A stretch of 64,000 nucleotides of DNA. It comes from Gp7-AA10 sp035636095 (GTDB lineage: Bacteria > Acidobacteriota > Thermoanaerobaculia > Gp7-AA8). Positions within the stretch are counted from its first letter, which is position 1, and every line of letters starts with the position of its first letter. The stretch covers positions 124,001 to 188,000 of the forward strand of contig DASPZU010000025.1 in the NCBI GenBank assembly GCA_035636095.1. Direction: 5' to 3'. Both the position numbers and the translations under genes were made by a program. Of this stretch, positions 25,864 to 33,513 are shown piece by piece. Below the pieces are notes generated by a model. That model made no database searches. It saw only the letters and a program-made list of their open reading frames with translations, and was not told the origin of the DNA.

Positions 25864-26440
25864 CGCTGAGCTCCGCGAACAGGCGGATCAGGCGGCGTCC
25901 TTCGTCATCGGATGCCTCGTACACGCGGCAAAGACGCTTCATCTCATCGGAATCGAACGCGCGAGCGACTGTAAAACCTCCCGTCGGCTGTTCGGGAAGA
26001 AAGACCGCCCGCTTGTTCCATTTTCCGTTATCGAATCGATAACAGAGGAAGCCGGCGTCGGCTCCTCGCACGGTCTTGTCACCATCGACGGTAGGCGACG
26101 GGAGCGGCGTGCCGCCGGGCGAGGTTCGCCGTCGATCGATCTCCTTCATCACCAGTGTGCCGAGCATCTCGCGAAGGCGTTCCCCGCTTTCGCCGATCGC
26201 TGCCAGGAATCGGACACCGGAAAGAGTCCCGGAGCTCCGCACGACTTCGCATTTGATGCCGACCTCGTGACCCAGATACGAGAAGCGGAGTTCCGGCACT
26301 CGCTCGGTGATGGCACCCGAATGTTGCACCTTGGCTCCCAGGACGCCGATTTCGACGATGGACACAGGGACCGCACCCAGAGTGCCGGAAATGGCAGGGT
26401 TCAGGTTCAGGCGCTGAAATTCTCGCCGTTCATCCTGCAC
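25823..26440 (-). CDS. PilZ-domain protein, paralogue 2
   Basis: 205 aa with the layout of the protein at 23173-23811: RREFQRLNLNP at the start, then VSIVEIGVLGAKVQHSG where the PilZ DxSxxG motif has become ExGxxG, a linker with Pro/Thr, and the shared C-terminal block FLCYRFDNGKW, GGFTVARAFDSDEMKRLCR and VYEASDDEGRRLIRLFAELS. The loss of the Asp and Ser suggests weak or no c-di-GMP binding. Its 3' end overlaps the kinase gene by 41 nt in convergent orientation. It lies 21 nt after the transglycosylase gene. Confidence 0.72.
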   Translation of the reverse strand: MQDERREFQRLNLNPAISGTLGAVPVSIVEIGVLGAKVQHSGAITERVPELRFSYLGHEVGIKCEVVRSSGTLSGVRFLAAIGESGERLREMLGTLVMKEIDRRRTSPGGTPLPSPTVDGDKTVRGADAGFLCYRFDNGKWNKRAVFLPEQPTGGFTVARAFDSDEMKRLCRVYEASDDEGRRLIRLFAELSVSDALEIPPAVQR

Positions 26441-26461
26441 TCGGACATTGTATTCGACTGA

Positions 26462-27292
26462 TTATTCGAACAGCGCGGTCTGCATGCGGACGGACGCGAC
26501 GTAGCGGTTGCGGACGCGCTGACGATAGGTTCTCGTCCCGTAAGATACTCTTTGCAGGTAAGTTAGCGTTTCGGGGAATGGCGGTACGCCTCGGAAGCGC
26601 TCCACATTTCCTTCGCCGGCGTTGTATGCCGCGAGTGCTGTCTGCTGATCACCGAATCGATCCATCAGATAGCGCAGGTATTTGGTTCCGGCTGCGATGT
26701 TTTCTGAGGGGTTGAAGGGATTGTCGCAACCCAGCAGCCGGCTCGTCTCGGGGACGATCTGCATCAGCCCCTGCGCGTTCTTGTTCGAGACCAGTCGCGG
26801 GCGAAAATCGGACTCGGCCTCAACCACGGCGGCGACCAGCTCGGGCGAAAGATTGTTGCGGACCGCCTCGCGATAGATGATCGATCCATAGGGGACCTCG
26901 GCCACGAAGAACTGTTCCTTCGCAATGTCGAGAGTGAACGTCTGTTTCTCGTCTGAGGGGTGCAGGAACGCCTCGCGGATCTTCGGCGTCATGAAAATTC
27001 GAAACGACCGGGGAGGCTGGAGGACGTGGTTCTCCATGGTCGGCAGGTTGATGTTCATCGCGTCGATCGGAAATCCGAAAACACCGAATGCGAGCGGGAT
27101 TCCGATAACCAGCGCGACCGCGCGGCGCCGCAAATGAGTGCCCGCAAGTCGCACGAAGCGAGTTATTTGGCGTCGACGCCTGTGCTTCTGACAGTCACAG
27201 ATGACGCGGTAGTCCCAATGCTTCCGCTCGCCTCTCATACGGACAGCCATCATGGGCAAAAGGCGGACCAGTTCAGTTCGTTGATTGAGCAA
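26462..27292 (-). CDS. Lytic transglycosylase (SLT domain)
   Basis: 276 aa. A basic N terminus and a hydrophobic anchor (AVALVIGIPLAFGVFGFPI, about residues 58-77) precede a linker. The SLT domain starts near residue 140: LSPELVAAVVEAESDFRPRL (catalytic Glu in EAESDF), NAQGLMQIVPETSRLLG, NIAAGTKYLRYLMDRFG and ALAAYNAGEGNV. It cleaves peptidoglycan glycan strands in the periplasm. The true start may be internal (MRGERKHWDYRV), as the first 18 residues look untypical. It is upstream of the PilZ paralogue gene on the same strand. Confidence 0.87.
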   Translation of the reverse strand: MLNQRTELVRLLPMMAVRMRGERKHWDYRVICDCQKHRRRRQITRFVRLAGTHLRRRAVALVIGIPLAFGVFGFPIDAMNINLPTMENHVLQPPRSFRIFMTPKIREAFLHPSDEKQTFTLDIAKEQFFVAEVPYGSIIYREAVRNNLSPELVAAVVEAESDFRPRLVSNKNAQGLMQIVPETSRLLGCDNPFNPSENIAAGTKYLRYLMDRFGDQQTALAAYNAGEGNVERFRGVPPFPETLTYLQRVSYGTRTYRQRVRNRYVASVRMQTALFE

Positions 27293-27358
27293 ACGTAAGA
27301 CAGGAAGCTAGATCGAGTACGACTCCTGTCGTCGCGCTCCGCTCCTCGCGCCTCTCAC

Positions 27359-27402
27359 GCCGCAAATAACTTGCGGCGGCGACACGTCACCATCTATGGT
27401 GA
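27359..27402. other. Two short palindromes in a 128-bp intergenic gap
   Basis: GCCGCAA (27359-27365) pairs with TTGCGGC (27371-27377), and TCACCATCTATGGTGA (27387-27402) is a perfect palindrome. Neither is followed by a T-run, so they are weak terminators at best; the second could be an operator. No gene is seen in 27293-27420. Confidence 0.35.
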
Positions 27403-27420
27403 GGGTTCACAGGGGTTGAG

Positions 27421-27891
27421 TCAACTTTTATCGACAGCCTCCTCCAGAAAGCGTTTCAGATGCTCGAGCCGGTTGCGCACTTCGCTTGCGAAGAACATGC
27501 TGCAGGCGAGGTTCAGGATAGGACGGAGAAATCGGGGCCGAGTCTCGAAGTTGTATCGGTAGGTGACACGGGTCTGATTTTCCGTCACCTCATCCTGGCG
27601 CAGAGTGGCCGCGAAGGACTCGAGAATGCGCGGACCGCGAATCATCTTGACTGCGGCTACATGGGGGCGTTCAAAGCTGACGTAGACGGCGTCCATCGCC
27701 ATGCCCCCGAATGAATTCTTGGAGGTGCAGCGGCAGGTTGCACCGAGGGCGGCGGCGTCGCGATCGAGGAGACGCGCTTCCTTGAGAAAAGGGTCCCACT
27801 CGAGACGCCGCCGGTAGTCGTGGATCAGATCGAAGACTGTCTCAGGCGAAGCCGCGATTAGGATCGATTCTTCTCTGGCGCGGCTTCGCAT
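27421..27891 (-). CDS. SRPBCC/START-like domain protein
   Basis: 156 aa. ESILIAASPETVFDLIHDYR, then WDPFLKEARLLD, are the usual opening of polyketide cyclase/START-like proteins, followed by a beta-sheet with VAAVKMIRGPRILESFAATL and the long C-terminal helix MFFASEVRNRLEHLKRFLEE. The helix-grip fold binds hydrophobic ligands; function unknown. It starts 10 nt after the readthrough stop of the rhodanese gene, so it appears to be the third gene of a lepB-rhodanese-SRPBCC operon. Confidence 0.78.
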   Translation of the reverse strand: MRSRAREESILIAASPETVFDLIHDYRRRLEWDPFLKEARLLDRDAAALGATCRCTSKNSFGGMAMDAVYVSFERPHVAAVKMIRGPRILESFAATLRQDEVTENQTRVTYRYNFETRPRFLRPILNLACSMFFASEVRNRLEHLKRFLEEAVDKS

Positions 27892-27901
27892 GGATCAGCG
27901 A

Positions 27902-28393
27902 CTACCTTTTCGCCGACTTTCCTTTGCTGGTCGCGACGGGGAGGCCGGCGTCCTTCCAGCCGTTCCAGCCTCCCAGCAGAGCGGCGGTGTTCTTGATGCC
28001 GTGAGCGTTGAGATCCAGCACCGCACGGGCGCTGGTGTGCTCGGCCTCTCAGGCACAGTAGGTAATCAGGAACTTGTTCAGCGGGAGATCTTTGAACCGC
28101 TGTTGGAACTGGCTGAGCGGGATGTTGATCGCGCCGGGGAGATGTCCGAGGTCGAACGTGTCCTTCGATCGGACGTCGACATAGACGGCTTTCTTCTCCT
28201 TGACCATCTTCATCGCCTGGTCGCGGGAGATCCTGCGCGCGGTCGCGAGCTCGTCCTGGACGACGCTGGTCCCGGGCGCCGCCGGCGTTATCTGGACGGT
28301 TCCGGGGGTTGCCGGCTGCGGTGTCTTGTATTGCGCATCAGCGACGACAGCGATTGACGTTGCGGCGGCTGCTGCGATCAAAAGATGTTTCAA
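27902..28393 (-). CDS. Periplasmic rhodanese-like protein, candidate selenoprotein (in-frame UGA)
   Basis: Read through a TGA at 28049-28051, this encodes 163 residues. Residues 1-20 are a signal peptide (MKHLLIAAAAATSIAVVADA). The rhodanese domain begins near residue 53: RISRDQAMKMVKEKKAVYVD, DVRSKDTFDLGHLPGAIN, then the active-site loop ITYCA-UGA-EAEHTSA, with catalytic Cys113 and the UGA as codon 115. After the UGA the frame encodes a normal rhodanese end (ARAVLDLNAHGIKN, TAALLGGWNGWKDAGLPV) and stops at TAG 27902-27904, 10 nt before the next gene. Many relatives have C-x-C here, so UGA would replace Cys by Sec. The alternative is a nonsense mutation giving a 114-residue dead fragment. Confidence 0.7.
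28015..28035 (-). promoter_or_regulatory. SECIS-like hairpin downstream of the rhodanese UGA
   Basis: On the minus strand CCAGCGCC (28035-28028) pairs with GGTGCTGG (28022-28015), giving 8 bp with one G-T pair, around the 5-nt loop CGTGC. The stem starts 13 nt and the loop 21 nt after the UGA, and a G is the second loop base. These values agree with the general bacterial SECIS model: an apical loop with an early G, some 16-37 nt after UGA. Confidence 0.55.
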
Positions 28394-28405
28394 CGAATCC
28401 CTCCA

Positions 28406-29065
28406 CTACTGAATCGGTTTGAAGAAACGGTTGAATCGCGGGGCGAAATAATGCGCCCGATCAAAGGAGAAAGCGACTGCAGTTGCTTTGCCCACGATGC
28501 GGCGGCGGTCGATGAGACCGATGAATCGGCTGTCGTTGCTGTTGTCGCGATTGTCGCCCATGACGAAGTACCGGCCGGGCGGTACCACGATCGGGCTGAA
28601 CGAACGGACCGCCGGGATTTGCGGCGTGAACATCACGCGATGCCTGCGGCCGGCGAGATTCTCCTCCACCACCAGCGAGCTTCCCTGTTCGCTGTCTTCC
28701 GCCGTGGCGATTTCTTTCCATTGGGCTGCGCGGCAGTTGACGAAAAGCTGGTTGTCGCGCATCTCGATTTTGTCGCCGGGGACGCCGACCACCCGTTTCA
28801 CGAGCCGCGTGCCGTCGACGGGAGAGAAGAGCACCACGATGTCGCCGCGTTGCGGGTCGGCCCATTTCAAGAGCTCGAAGGTGGTGAAGGGGACTTTGAG
28901 GTCGTAAGCCAGCTTGTTGACGACCACGCGGTCGCCTTCTTCGATGGTCGGCTTCATCGAGCCGGTGGGGACGTCGTTCCAATCCGCCAAAGCCGAACGG
29001 AGCGAGCTGACGACGAGCAGCATCGCCAGGAAAATCCGGATCTCGTTGAGGACCTTCTTTCTCAC
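28406..29065 (-). CDS. lepB: Signal peptidase I
   Basis: 219 aa. An N-terminal anchor (EIRIFLAMLLVVSSLRSALA) precedes the catalytic Ser in VPTGSMKPTIEEGDRVVVNK. The general-base Lys is in GTRLVKRVVGVPGDKIEMRD, and the family box D/E is FVMGDNRDNSNDSRFIGLID. It removes signal peptides from exported proteins at the outer face of the cytoplasmic membrane. It stands first in an operon with the rhodanese-like gene (12 nt gap) and the SRPBCC gene. A frame open further upstream lacks homology. Confidence 0.94.
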   Translation of the reverse strand: MRKKVLNEIRIFLAMLLVVSSLRSALADWNDVPTGSMKPTIEEGDRVVVNKLAYDLKVPFTTFELLKWADPQRGDIVVLFSPVDGTRLVKRVVGVPGDKIEMRDNQLFVNCRAAQWKEIATAEDSEQGSSLVVEENLAGRRHRVMFTPQIPAVRSFSPIVVPPGRYFVMGDNRDNSNDSRFIGLIDRRRIVGKATAVAFSFDRAHYFAPRFNRFFKPIQ

Positions 29066-29122
29066 TCTCGATTTCCACGGAACAGCGCCGGGAGGTTTGT
29101 CATTGCAATAGACTCAAGGGCA

Positions 29123-30610
29123 ATGTCCCATCGTAGCGCGGTTCATGAACTGAAGACGCTCGTTCTGTCGTTTCATTCCCTCCTTGCGGTTGAAACTGTG
29201 GAGGAGGAGCGGATACGCGCATTACTGATGGAAGTTGCCACCGACCTGCGGTTACCGTTCTACGAATGGTCCGTCACGGAAGGGTTGCGGCGCCTTCGCG
29301 GCGCCACCATCGACATGACCCAGGACGCACTGACGGCCCTGCGCCATATCGACCGGCTTGACGGCGACGCGATCTATCTTTTGAAGGACCTGGCGCCCCA
29401 CCTTTCGACGGCCAGCGTCGCGCGCGCTCTGCGCGATCTGGCGCAGAAGCTGACATCGACGCGCTCGGCGCTGGTGCTGTCGGGCAACCCCATCGAGCTT
29501 CCCCCGGACATCGATGCCCTGGCGGTGCGGTTTCAGATGCAGTTTCCTGATGACGACGAGATTCGCGATCTGATTCGCTCCGTCATCGAAAGCGTGAGTG
29601 CCAGGCAGCGGGTCCGCGTCGATTTGAGCCGCGAAGATGCGCAGCGCATCGTTCGCGCGCTTTCGGGGCTCACCCTCAACCAGGCCCGGCAGGTCATCGC
29701 TTCGGCAATCGTCGATGACGGATGTCTCTCGGCAGAAGACCTCCACGTGATCATCAAGCGGAAGGGCGAGCTGATCGAGCACGGGGGCGTACTCGAATTT
29801 TTTCCGGTCGATAGCAACAAATTCGAGCTGGGCGGATTCGGCCGGCTGAAGGCGTGGCTGGAAAGGGCCCGTATCGGATTCACCCCCGCCGCCCGTGAGC
29901 TCAATCTCGAGGCGCCGCGAGGAATTCTGCTGGTCGGTGTACAGGGCTGCGGAAAGTCGCTGGCGGCCAAATTCGTGGCACGGCAATGGGGAATGCCACT
30001 TCTCAAACTCGACGCCGGACGGCTTTACGACAAATACATCGGCGAGACGGAGCGAAATTTTCGCAAGGCCACCGGCCTCGCCGAAGCGATGGCGCCCGTC
30101 GTCCTGTGGATCGACGAAATCGAAAAAGTCTTTGCCCAGGGGGGTAGCGGAGAGTCGGACGGCGGATTGACGCATCGCCTCTTTGGATCGTTTCTGACCT
30201 GGCTTCAGGAGAAGAATGCCGATGTCTTCGTGGTGGGCGCGGCGAATGATCTGATGAATGTTCCCCCCGAGCTGCTGCGCAAGGGACGCTTCGATGAGAT
30301 TTTCTTCGTCGATCTTCCGACGCCCGATGAACGCAAGAAGATCCTCAGCATTCACCTGCTGCTGCGAAAGCAGGATCCGGCGCCCTTCGATTTTGATGCC
30401 CTTGCCAAGGCCACCGAAGGATTCAGCGGCGCGGAGATCGAGCAGGTCGTGATCTCGGCGCTGTACCGTTCGCTGCAGAAGAAGGAATCACTCACGACCG
30501 AAGCGCTCATCGACGCAGCCAACAACACCGTGCCGCTCTCGATCGCACGCCGTGAAGACATCGAGGGGATCCGCGACATGGCCAAAGGGCGATTCACCCC
30601 CGTCGCTTAG
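29123..30610 (+). CDS. Ycf46-like AAA+ ATPase
   Basis: 495 aa from ATG at 29123. Residues 1-225 are the characteristic N-terminal domain (LKTLVLSFHSLLAVETVEEE, LPFYEWSVTEGLRRL, then a Rossmann-like part with DAIYLLKDLAPHL). The AAA module follows: Walker A GVQGCGKSLAAKFVA, Walker B VVLWIDEIEKVF, sensor 1 VVGAANDLMNVPPELLRKGR with the Arg finger region, and a C-terminal lid (GFSGAEIEQVVISALYRSLQ). Ycf46-type proteins occur in cyanobacteria and chloroplasts, where the role is poorly defined. A TAGACT box lies 8 nt before the start. The stop overlaps that of folE by 4 nt. Confidence 0.88.
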   Translation: MSHRSAVHELKTLVLSFHSLLAVETVEEERIRALLMEVATDLRLPFYEWSVTEGLRRLRGATIDMTQDALTALRHIDRLDGDAIYLLKDLAPHLSTASVARALRDLAQKLTSTRSALVLSGNPIELPPDIDALAVRFQMQFPDDDEIRDLIRSVIESVSARQRVRVDLSREDAQRIVRALSGLTLNQARQVIASAIVDDGCLSAEDLHVIIKRKGELIEHGGVLEFFPVDSNKFELGGFGRLKAWLERARIGFTPAARELNLEAPRGILLVGVQGCGKSLAAKFVARQWGMPLLKLDAGRLYDKYIGETERNFRKATGLAEAMAPVVLWIDEIEKVFAQGGSGESDGGLTHRLFGSFLTWLQEKNADVFVVGAANDLMNVPPELLRKGRFDEIFFVDLPTPDERKKILSIHLLLRKQDPAPFDFDALAKATEGFSGAEIEQVVISALYRSLQKKESLTTEALIDAANNTVPLSIARREDIEGIRDMAKGRFTPVA

Positions 30611-31290
30611 GCCGGATGCGTGCCGTGTTGCCCGCGGCGATTGACGATCGACATGAATTCCTGGCGCGTCCGCTCGTCGCTGAGGAAGTTGCCGCGCAGC
30701 ACGTTGGTCTCCACGAAAGAAGACTCCTGCTCGACGCCGCGCATCACCATGCACATGTGCATTCCGCCCATCCAGACCGCGAGCCCGCGCGGCTCGAGGA
30801 TCCGCTCGATCATGTCGGCGACATCGTGTGCCAGATGCTCCTGCGACTGCAGCCGCCGCATGTGCACCTCGACGATGCGAGGGATCTTCGAAGCGCCGAT
30901 GATGGTCCGCTCCGGGATGTAGCCGACGATGAAGTGTCCAAAGAAGGGCAGGATGTGGTGCGCGCAAAGCGTTTTGTATGTTCCGCCGATGACGACCAGG
31001 TTCTGGCAATTCTCATCGGCAGCCGAACACGCTTTGCGGAACAGCGTCGATAAACGTTTGACGTCCGTAAAATCGTAGCCGCTGGTCATGGTGACCAACG
31101 ACTCAGCCCATCGGCGCGGGGTCTCGCGGAGATTCTCGTCCTGGAGATCGACGTGTAGAAGGAGCAGGGCTTCGCGGAGATGTTGTTCGAGTTTCTCGCG
31201 ATTGACCGAAGGGCGTGGAGTGAGCATCTGCCCCTGATCGGCCAGAAGGGCTTCCGTTCCATTTTGCAAGGCAAGATCTGCGTTTTTCAT
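30607..31290 (-). CDS. folE: GTP cyclohydrolase I
   Basis: 227 aa from ATG at 31290; the frame open to 31494 overlaps the promoter of the next gene and is not family-like. It converts GTP to 7,8-dihydroneopterin triphosphate, the first step of folate/pterin synthesis. Signature elements: LRETPRRWAESLVTMTSGYD, CAHHILPFFGHFIVGYIPER (zinc His/Cys), GASKIPRIVEVHMRRLQSQE, and HMCMVMRGVEQESSFVETNV with the second zinc Cys. The first 25 residues are variable. It is divergent from the acyl-CoA dehydrogenase gene across 94 bp. Confidence 0.95.
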   Translation of the reverse strand: MKNADLALQNGTEALLADQGQMLTPRPSVNREKLEQHLREALLLLHVDLQDENLRETPRRWAESLVTMTSGYDFTDVKRLSTLFRKACSAADENCQNLVVIGGTYKTLCAHHILPFFGHFIVGYIPERTIIGASKIPRIVEVHMRRLQSQEHLAHDVADMIERILEPRGLAVWMGGMHMCMVMRGVEQESSFVETNVLRGNFLSDERTRQEFMSIVNRRGQHGTHPA

Positions 31291-31311
31291 GGCCGCGAGA
31301 TTGTACGACGG

Positions 31312-31341
31312 TTGACAACTGAATGAGCGTTCATTCATACT
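31312..31341 (+). promoter_or_regulatory. Sigma-70 promoter with embedded FadR(TetR)-type operator
   Basis: TTGACA at 31312-31317 and CATACT at 31336-31341 are 18 nt apart. Between them lies a perfect inverted repeat, TGAATGA (31320-31326), GCGT, TCATTCA (31331-31337). This matches the TGAATGA-N4-TCATTCA operator of Bacillus/Thermus-type FadR regulators of fatty-acid degradation. It precedes the acyl-CoA dehydrogenase gene. No TetR gene lies in this window. Confidence 0.72.
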
Positions 31342-31384
31342 TGCTGTGCGGCTTGTACTGCCTGCTTGCTGAAGGAGTCTTTCA

Positions 31385-33277
31385 ATGGCGGAAGTCAAAA
31401 CCCAGGGCGCGGTCGACGCGATGGAGGTTGCCGAAGCCTCTCGCGAGACCGAATGGGAAAAACCCTCGTTCGTCGGACAGCTCTTCCTCGGCAATCTCGA
31501 TGTGAACCTGATTCATCCCTTCCCCGAACAGCCGGCAGAGGACAAGGCTGTCGGCGATGCGTACCTGCCCAAGCTCGAACGCTTCCTGGCCGAACGCGTC
31601 GACGCCGACAAGATCGACGAGCAGGGTGAATACGACTACTCGCTATTCGACGGATTCACCGAGTTAGGCGCCTGGGGCATGAAGATCCCCAAGGAGTACG
31701 GCGGACTCGGATTCAGCGCCACGAATTACAACCGCGCCATCGGACTGGTCGCGACGTGGTGCGGGTCGACGGTGGCGTGGCTCTCCGCGCATCAATCGAT
31801 CGGCGTTCCGCAACCGCTGAAACTCTTCGGCACGAAAGAGCAAAAAGAAAAATGGCTGCCCCGGCTCGCGAAAGGTGCGATCTCTGCATTCGCGCTGACC
31901 GAGCCGGGCGTGGGAAGTGATCCCGCCAAGATGGAGACTCACGCCGTACCGTCGCCGGACGGAAAGGGATGGATTCTCAACGGCGAAAAGCTGTGGTGCA
32001 CCAACGGTCTGAAGGCCGAGGTGATCGTGGTGATGGCGCGGACGGCGCCGAAGATCGTGAAGGGGAAAGAGAAAAAGCAGATTACGGCCTTCATTCTCGA
32101 AATGAATACGCCCGGCGTCGAGATCGCGCACCGCTGTCAGTTCATGGGATTGCGCGGCATCGGCAACGTCCTGATCCGCTTCAAGGACGTTTTCATTCCG
32201 AAAGAAAATTTGCTGTGGGAAGAAGGACAGGGACTCAAGCTCGCACTCATCACGTTGAACACCGGCCGCCTGACCATTCCGGCGGGGTGCGCGGCGGGCA
32301 GCCGGCGAATGCTCGAGATCGCGCAGGAGTGGGCGAACGAGCGCGTGCAATGGGGCGCGCCAATCGGGAAACATGAAGCGATCGCCGCCAAGATCGCGTG
32401 GATGGCGTCGCACACCTTCGCGATGGAAGCGATCGTCTGGCTGACCTCGGGACTCTCCGATCGCGGCGACGTCGATCTCCGCCTCGAAGCAGCCATGGCG
32501 AAGTTGTTCAACACCGAGACGGCCTGGCAATGCGTCGATCATCTTCTCCAGATTCGCGGCGGACGCGGATTCGAAACCGCCCAGTCGCTGCGCGAACGCG
32601 GCGAAAAAGGCTTTCCGGTCGAGCGGATCATGCGCGACATGCGCATCAATCGCATCTTCGAGGGAACGAGCGAGATTCAGCATCTCTTCATCGCGCGCGA
32701 AGCCGTCGATCCGCACATGAAGCGCGGCTACAAAATCCTGCAGCCCGAAACGCCTGCGAAAGAAAAGCTCGCCGCGGCTGCGAAGGCGGGCGCGCACTAC
32801 GCCGCCTGGTACCCCACCCGTTACCTCGGCTGGTCGCGGTACCCGAAGTTCGGCGAATTTGGACCGCTGTCGGGCCACATGGGCTATGTCGAGCGGACTT
32901 CGCGGCACCTCTCGCGATCGATCTTTCACGCCATGATGCGCTTTCAGGCCAAGCTCGAGCGCAAGCAGATGGTGCTGTTCCGCATCGTCGACATCGGGAC
33001 GGATCTGTTCGCGATGTCGGCAGCGATCAGCTACGCCACCATGCTCGCCAAGAAGGGTCAGAAGAACGCCATCGATCTCGCGGACGTCTTCTGCCGCGAG
33101 GCGCGCATGCGCGTCGAGGCGAACTTCAGCAACCTGTTCACCGATCACGACGACGCCGCATACCGGCTGGTGACGAAGCTGCTGAAAGGCGAATACGACT
33201 GGTTCAAAGGCCGGATGGTCGAGCCCGTCACGGCCACGGCCGAGCAGGTCGAAGAAGCGATCCGCAAGCTGGCTTAG
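31385..33277 (+). CDS. Acyl-CoA dehydrogenase family protein
   Basis: 630 aa with SD GAAGGAG at 31371-31377. It oxidises acyl-CoA to enoyl-CoA with FAD. Key stretches are GAWGMKIPKEYGGLGFSATN, FALTEPGVGSDPAKMETHA (FAD/substrate region), LNGEKLWCTNGLKAEVIVVM, and LQIRGGRGFETAQSL with VERIMRDMRINRIFEGTSEI (the active-site region of the C-terminal domain). The length exceeds the usual 380-400 because of a C-terminal extension of about 180 residues, as in long-chain enzymes. The FadR-like operator upstream supports a role in fatty-acid beta-oxidation. Its stop overlaps the convergent zinc-ribbon gene by 4 nt. Confidence 0.93.
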   Translation: MAEVKTQGAVDAMEVAEASRETEWEKPSFVGQLFLGNLDVNLIHPFPEQPAEDKAVGDAYLPKLERFLAERVDADKIDEQGEYDYSLFDGFTELGAWGMKIPKEYGGLGFSATNYNRAIGLVATWCGSTVAWLSAHQSIGVPQPLKLFGTKEQKEKWLPRLAKGAISAFALTEPGVGSDPAKMETHAVPSPDGKGWILNGEKLWCTNGLKAEVIVVMARTAPKIVKGKEKKQITAFILEMNTPGVEIAHRCQFMGLRGIGNVLIRFKDVFIPKENLLWEEGQGLKLALITLNTGRLTIPAGCAAGSRRMLEIAQEWANERVQWGAPIGKHEAIAAKIAWMASHTFAMEAIVWLTSGLSDRGDVDLRLEAAMAKLFNTETAWQCVDHLLQIRGGRGFETAQSLRERGEKGFPVERIMRDMRINRIFEGTSEIQHLFIAREAVDPHMKRGYKILQPETPAKEKLAAAAKAGAHYAAWYPTRYLGWSRYPKFGEFGPLSGHMGYVERTSRHLSRSIFHAMMRFQAKLERKQMVLFRIVDIGTDLFAMSAAISYATMLAKKGQKNAIDLADVFCREARMRVEANFSNLFTDHDDAAYRLVTKLLKGEYDWFKGRMVEPVTATAEQVEEAIRKLA

Positions 33278-33486
33278 AACTTGGCGGCGTCGTCGCGGGT
33301 CTCGTGACCTTCGTACTTCGCGAGACAAGCGCCGCAGATCATCACCAGCGATGCGCCGGGGCGCGGAGCCCATCCCTGCGCGGTGACGCAGTGCGTGAAC
33401 GCGGCCCGATATTCTTCGGGCATCTCGCCGACGATCTCGCATGTGCGGCCGCAATCACCGCACACCAGCCGCGTGCGGCCTTCCAT
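33274..33486 (-). CDS. Small protein with two Cys pairs (zinc-ribbon-like)
   Basis: 70 aa. LVCGDCGRTCE and LVMICGACLAKY provide two CxxC knuckles about 40 residues apart, which could bind one zinc. No named family is recognised. It ends 4 nt inside the convergent acyl-CoA dehydrogenase gene and is divergent from the FHA gene. The motif pattern makes it more likely real than a chance frame. Confidence 0.55.
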   Translation of the reverse strand: MEGRTRLVCGDCGRTCEIVGEMPEEYRAAFTHCVTAQGWAPRPGASLVMICGACLAKYEGHETRDDAAKF

Positions 33487-33513
33487 CGCTGCATTGTATT
33501 ATCGTCAACGATC

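Noticed and set aside
28049..28393. Rhodanese as a complete 114-aa protein ending at the UGA
   Set aside because: It would stop two residues after the catalytic Cys and lose the rest of the active-site loop, while conserved rhodanese coding continues in frame.
31664..33454. 596-aa frame antisense to the acyl-CoA dehydrogenase gene
   Set aside because: Arg/His-rich shadow of a strongly supported gene on the other strand.
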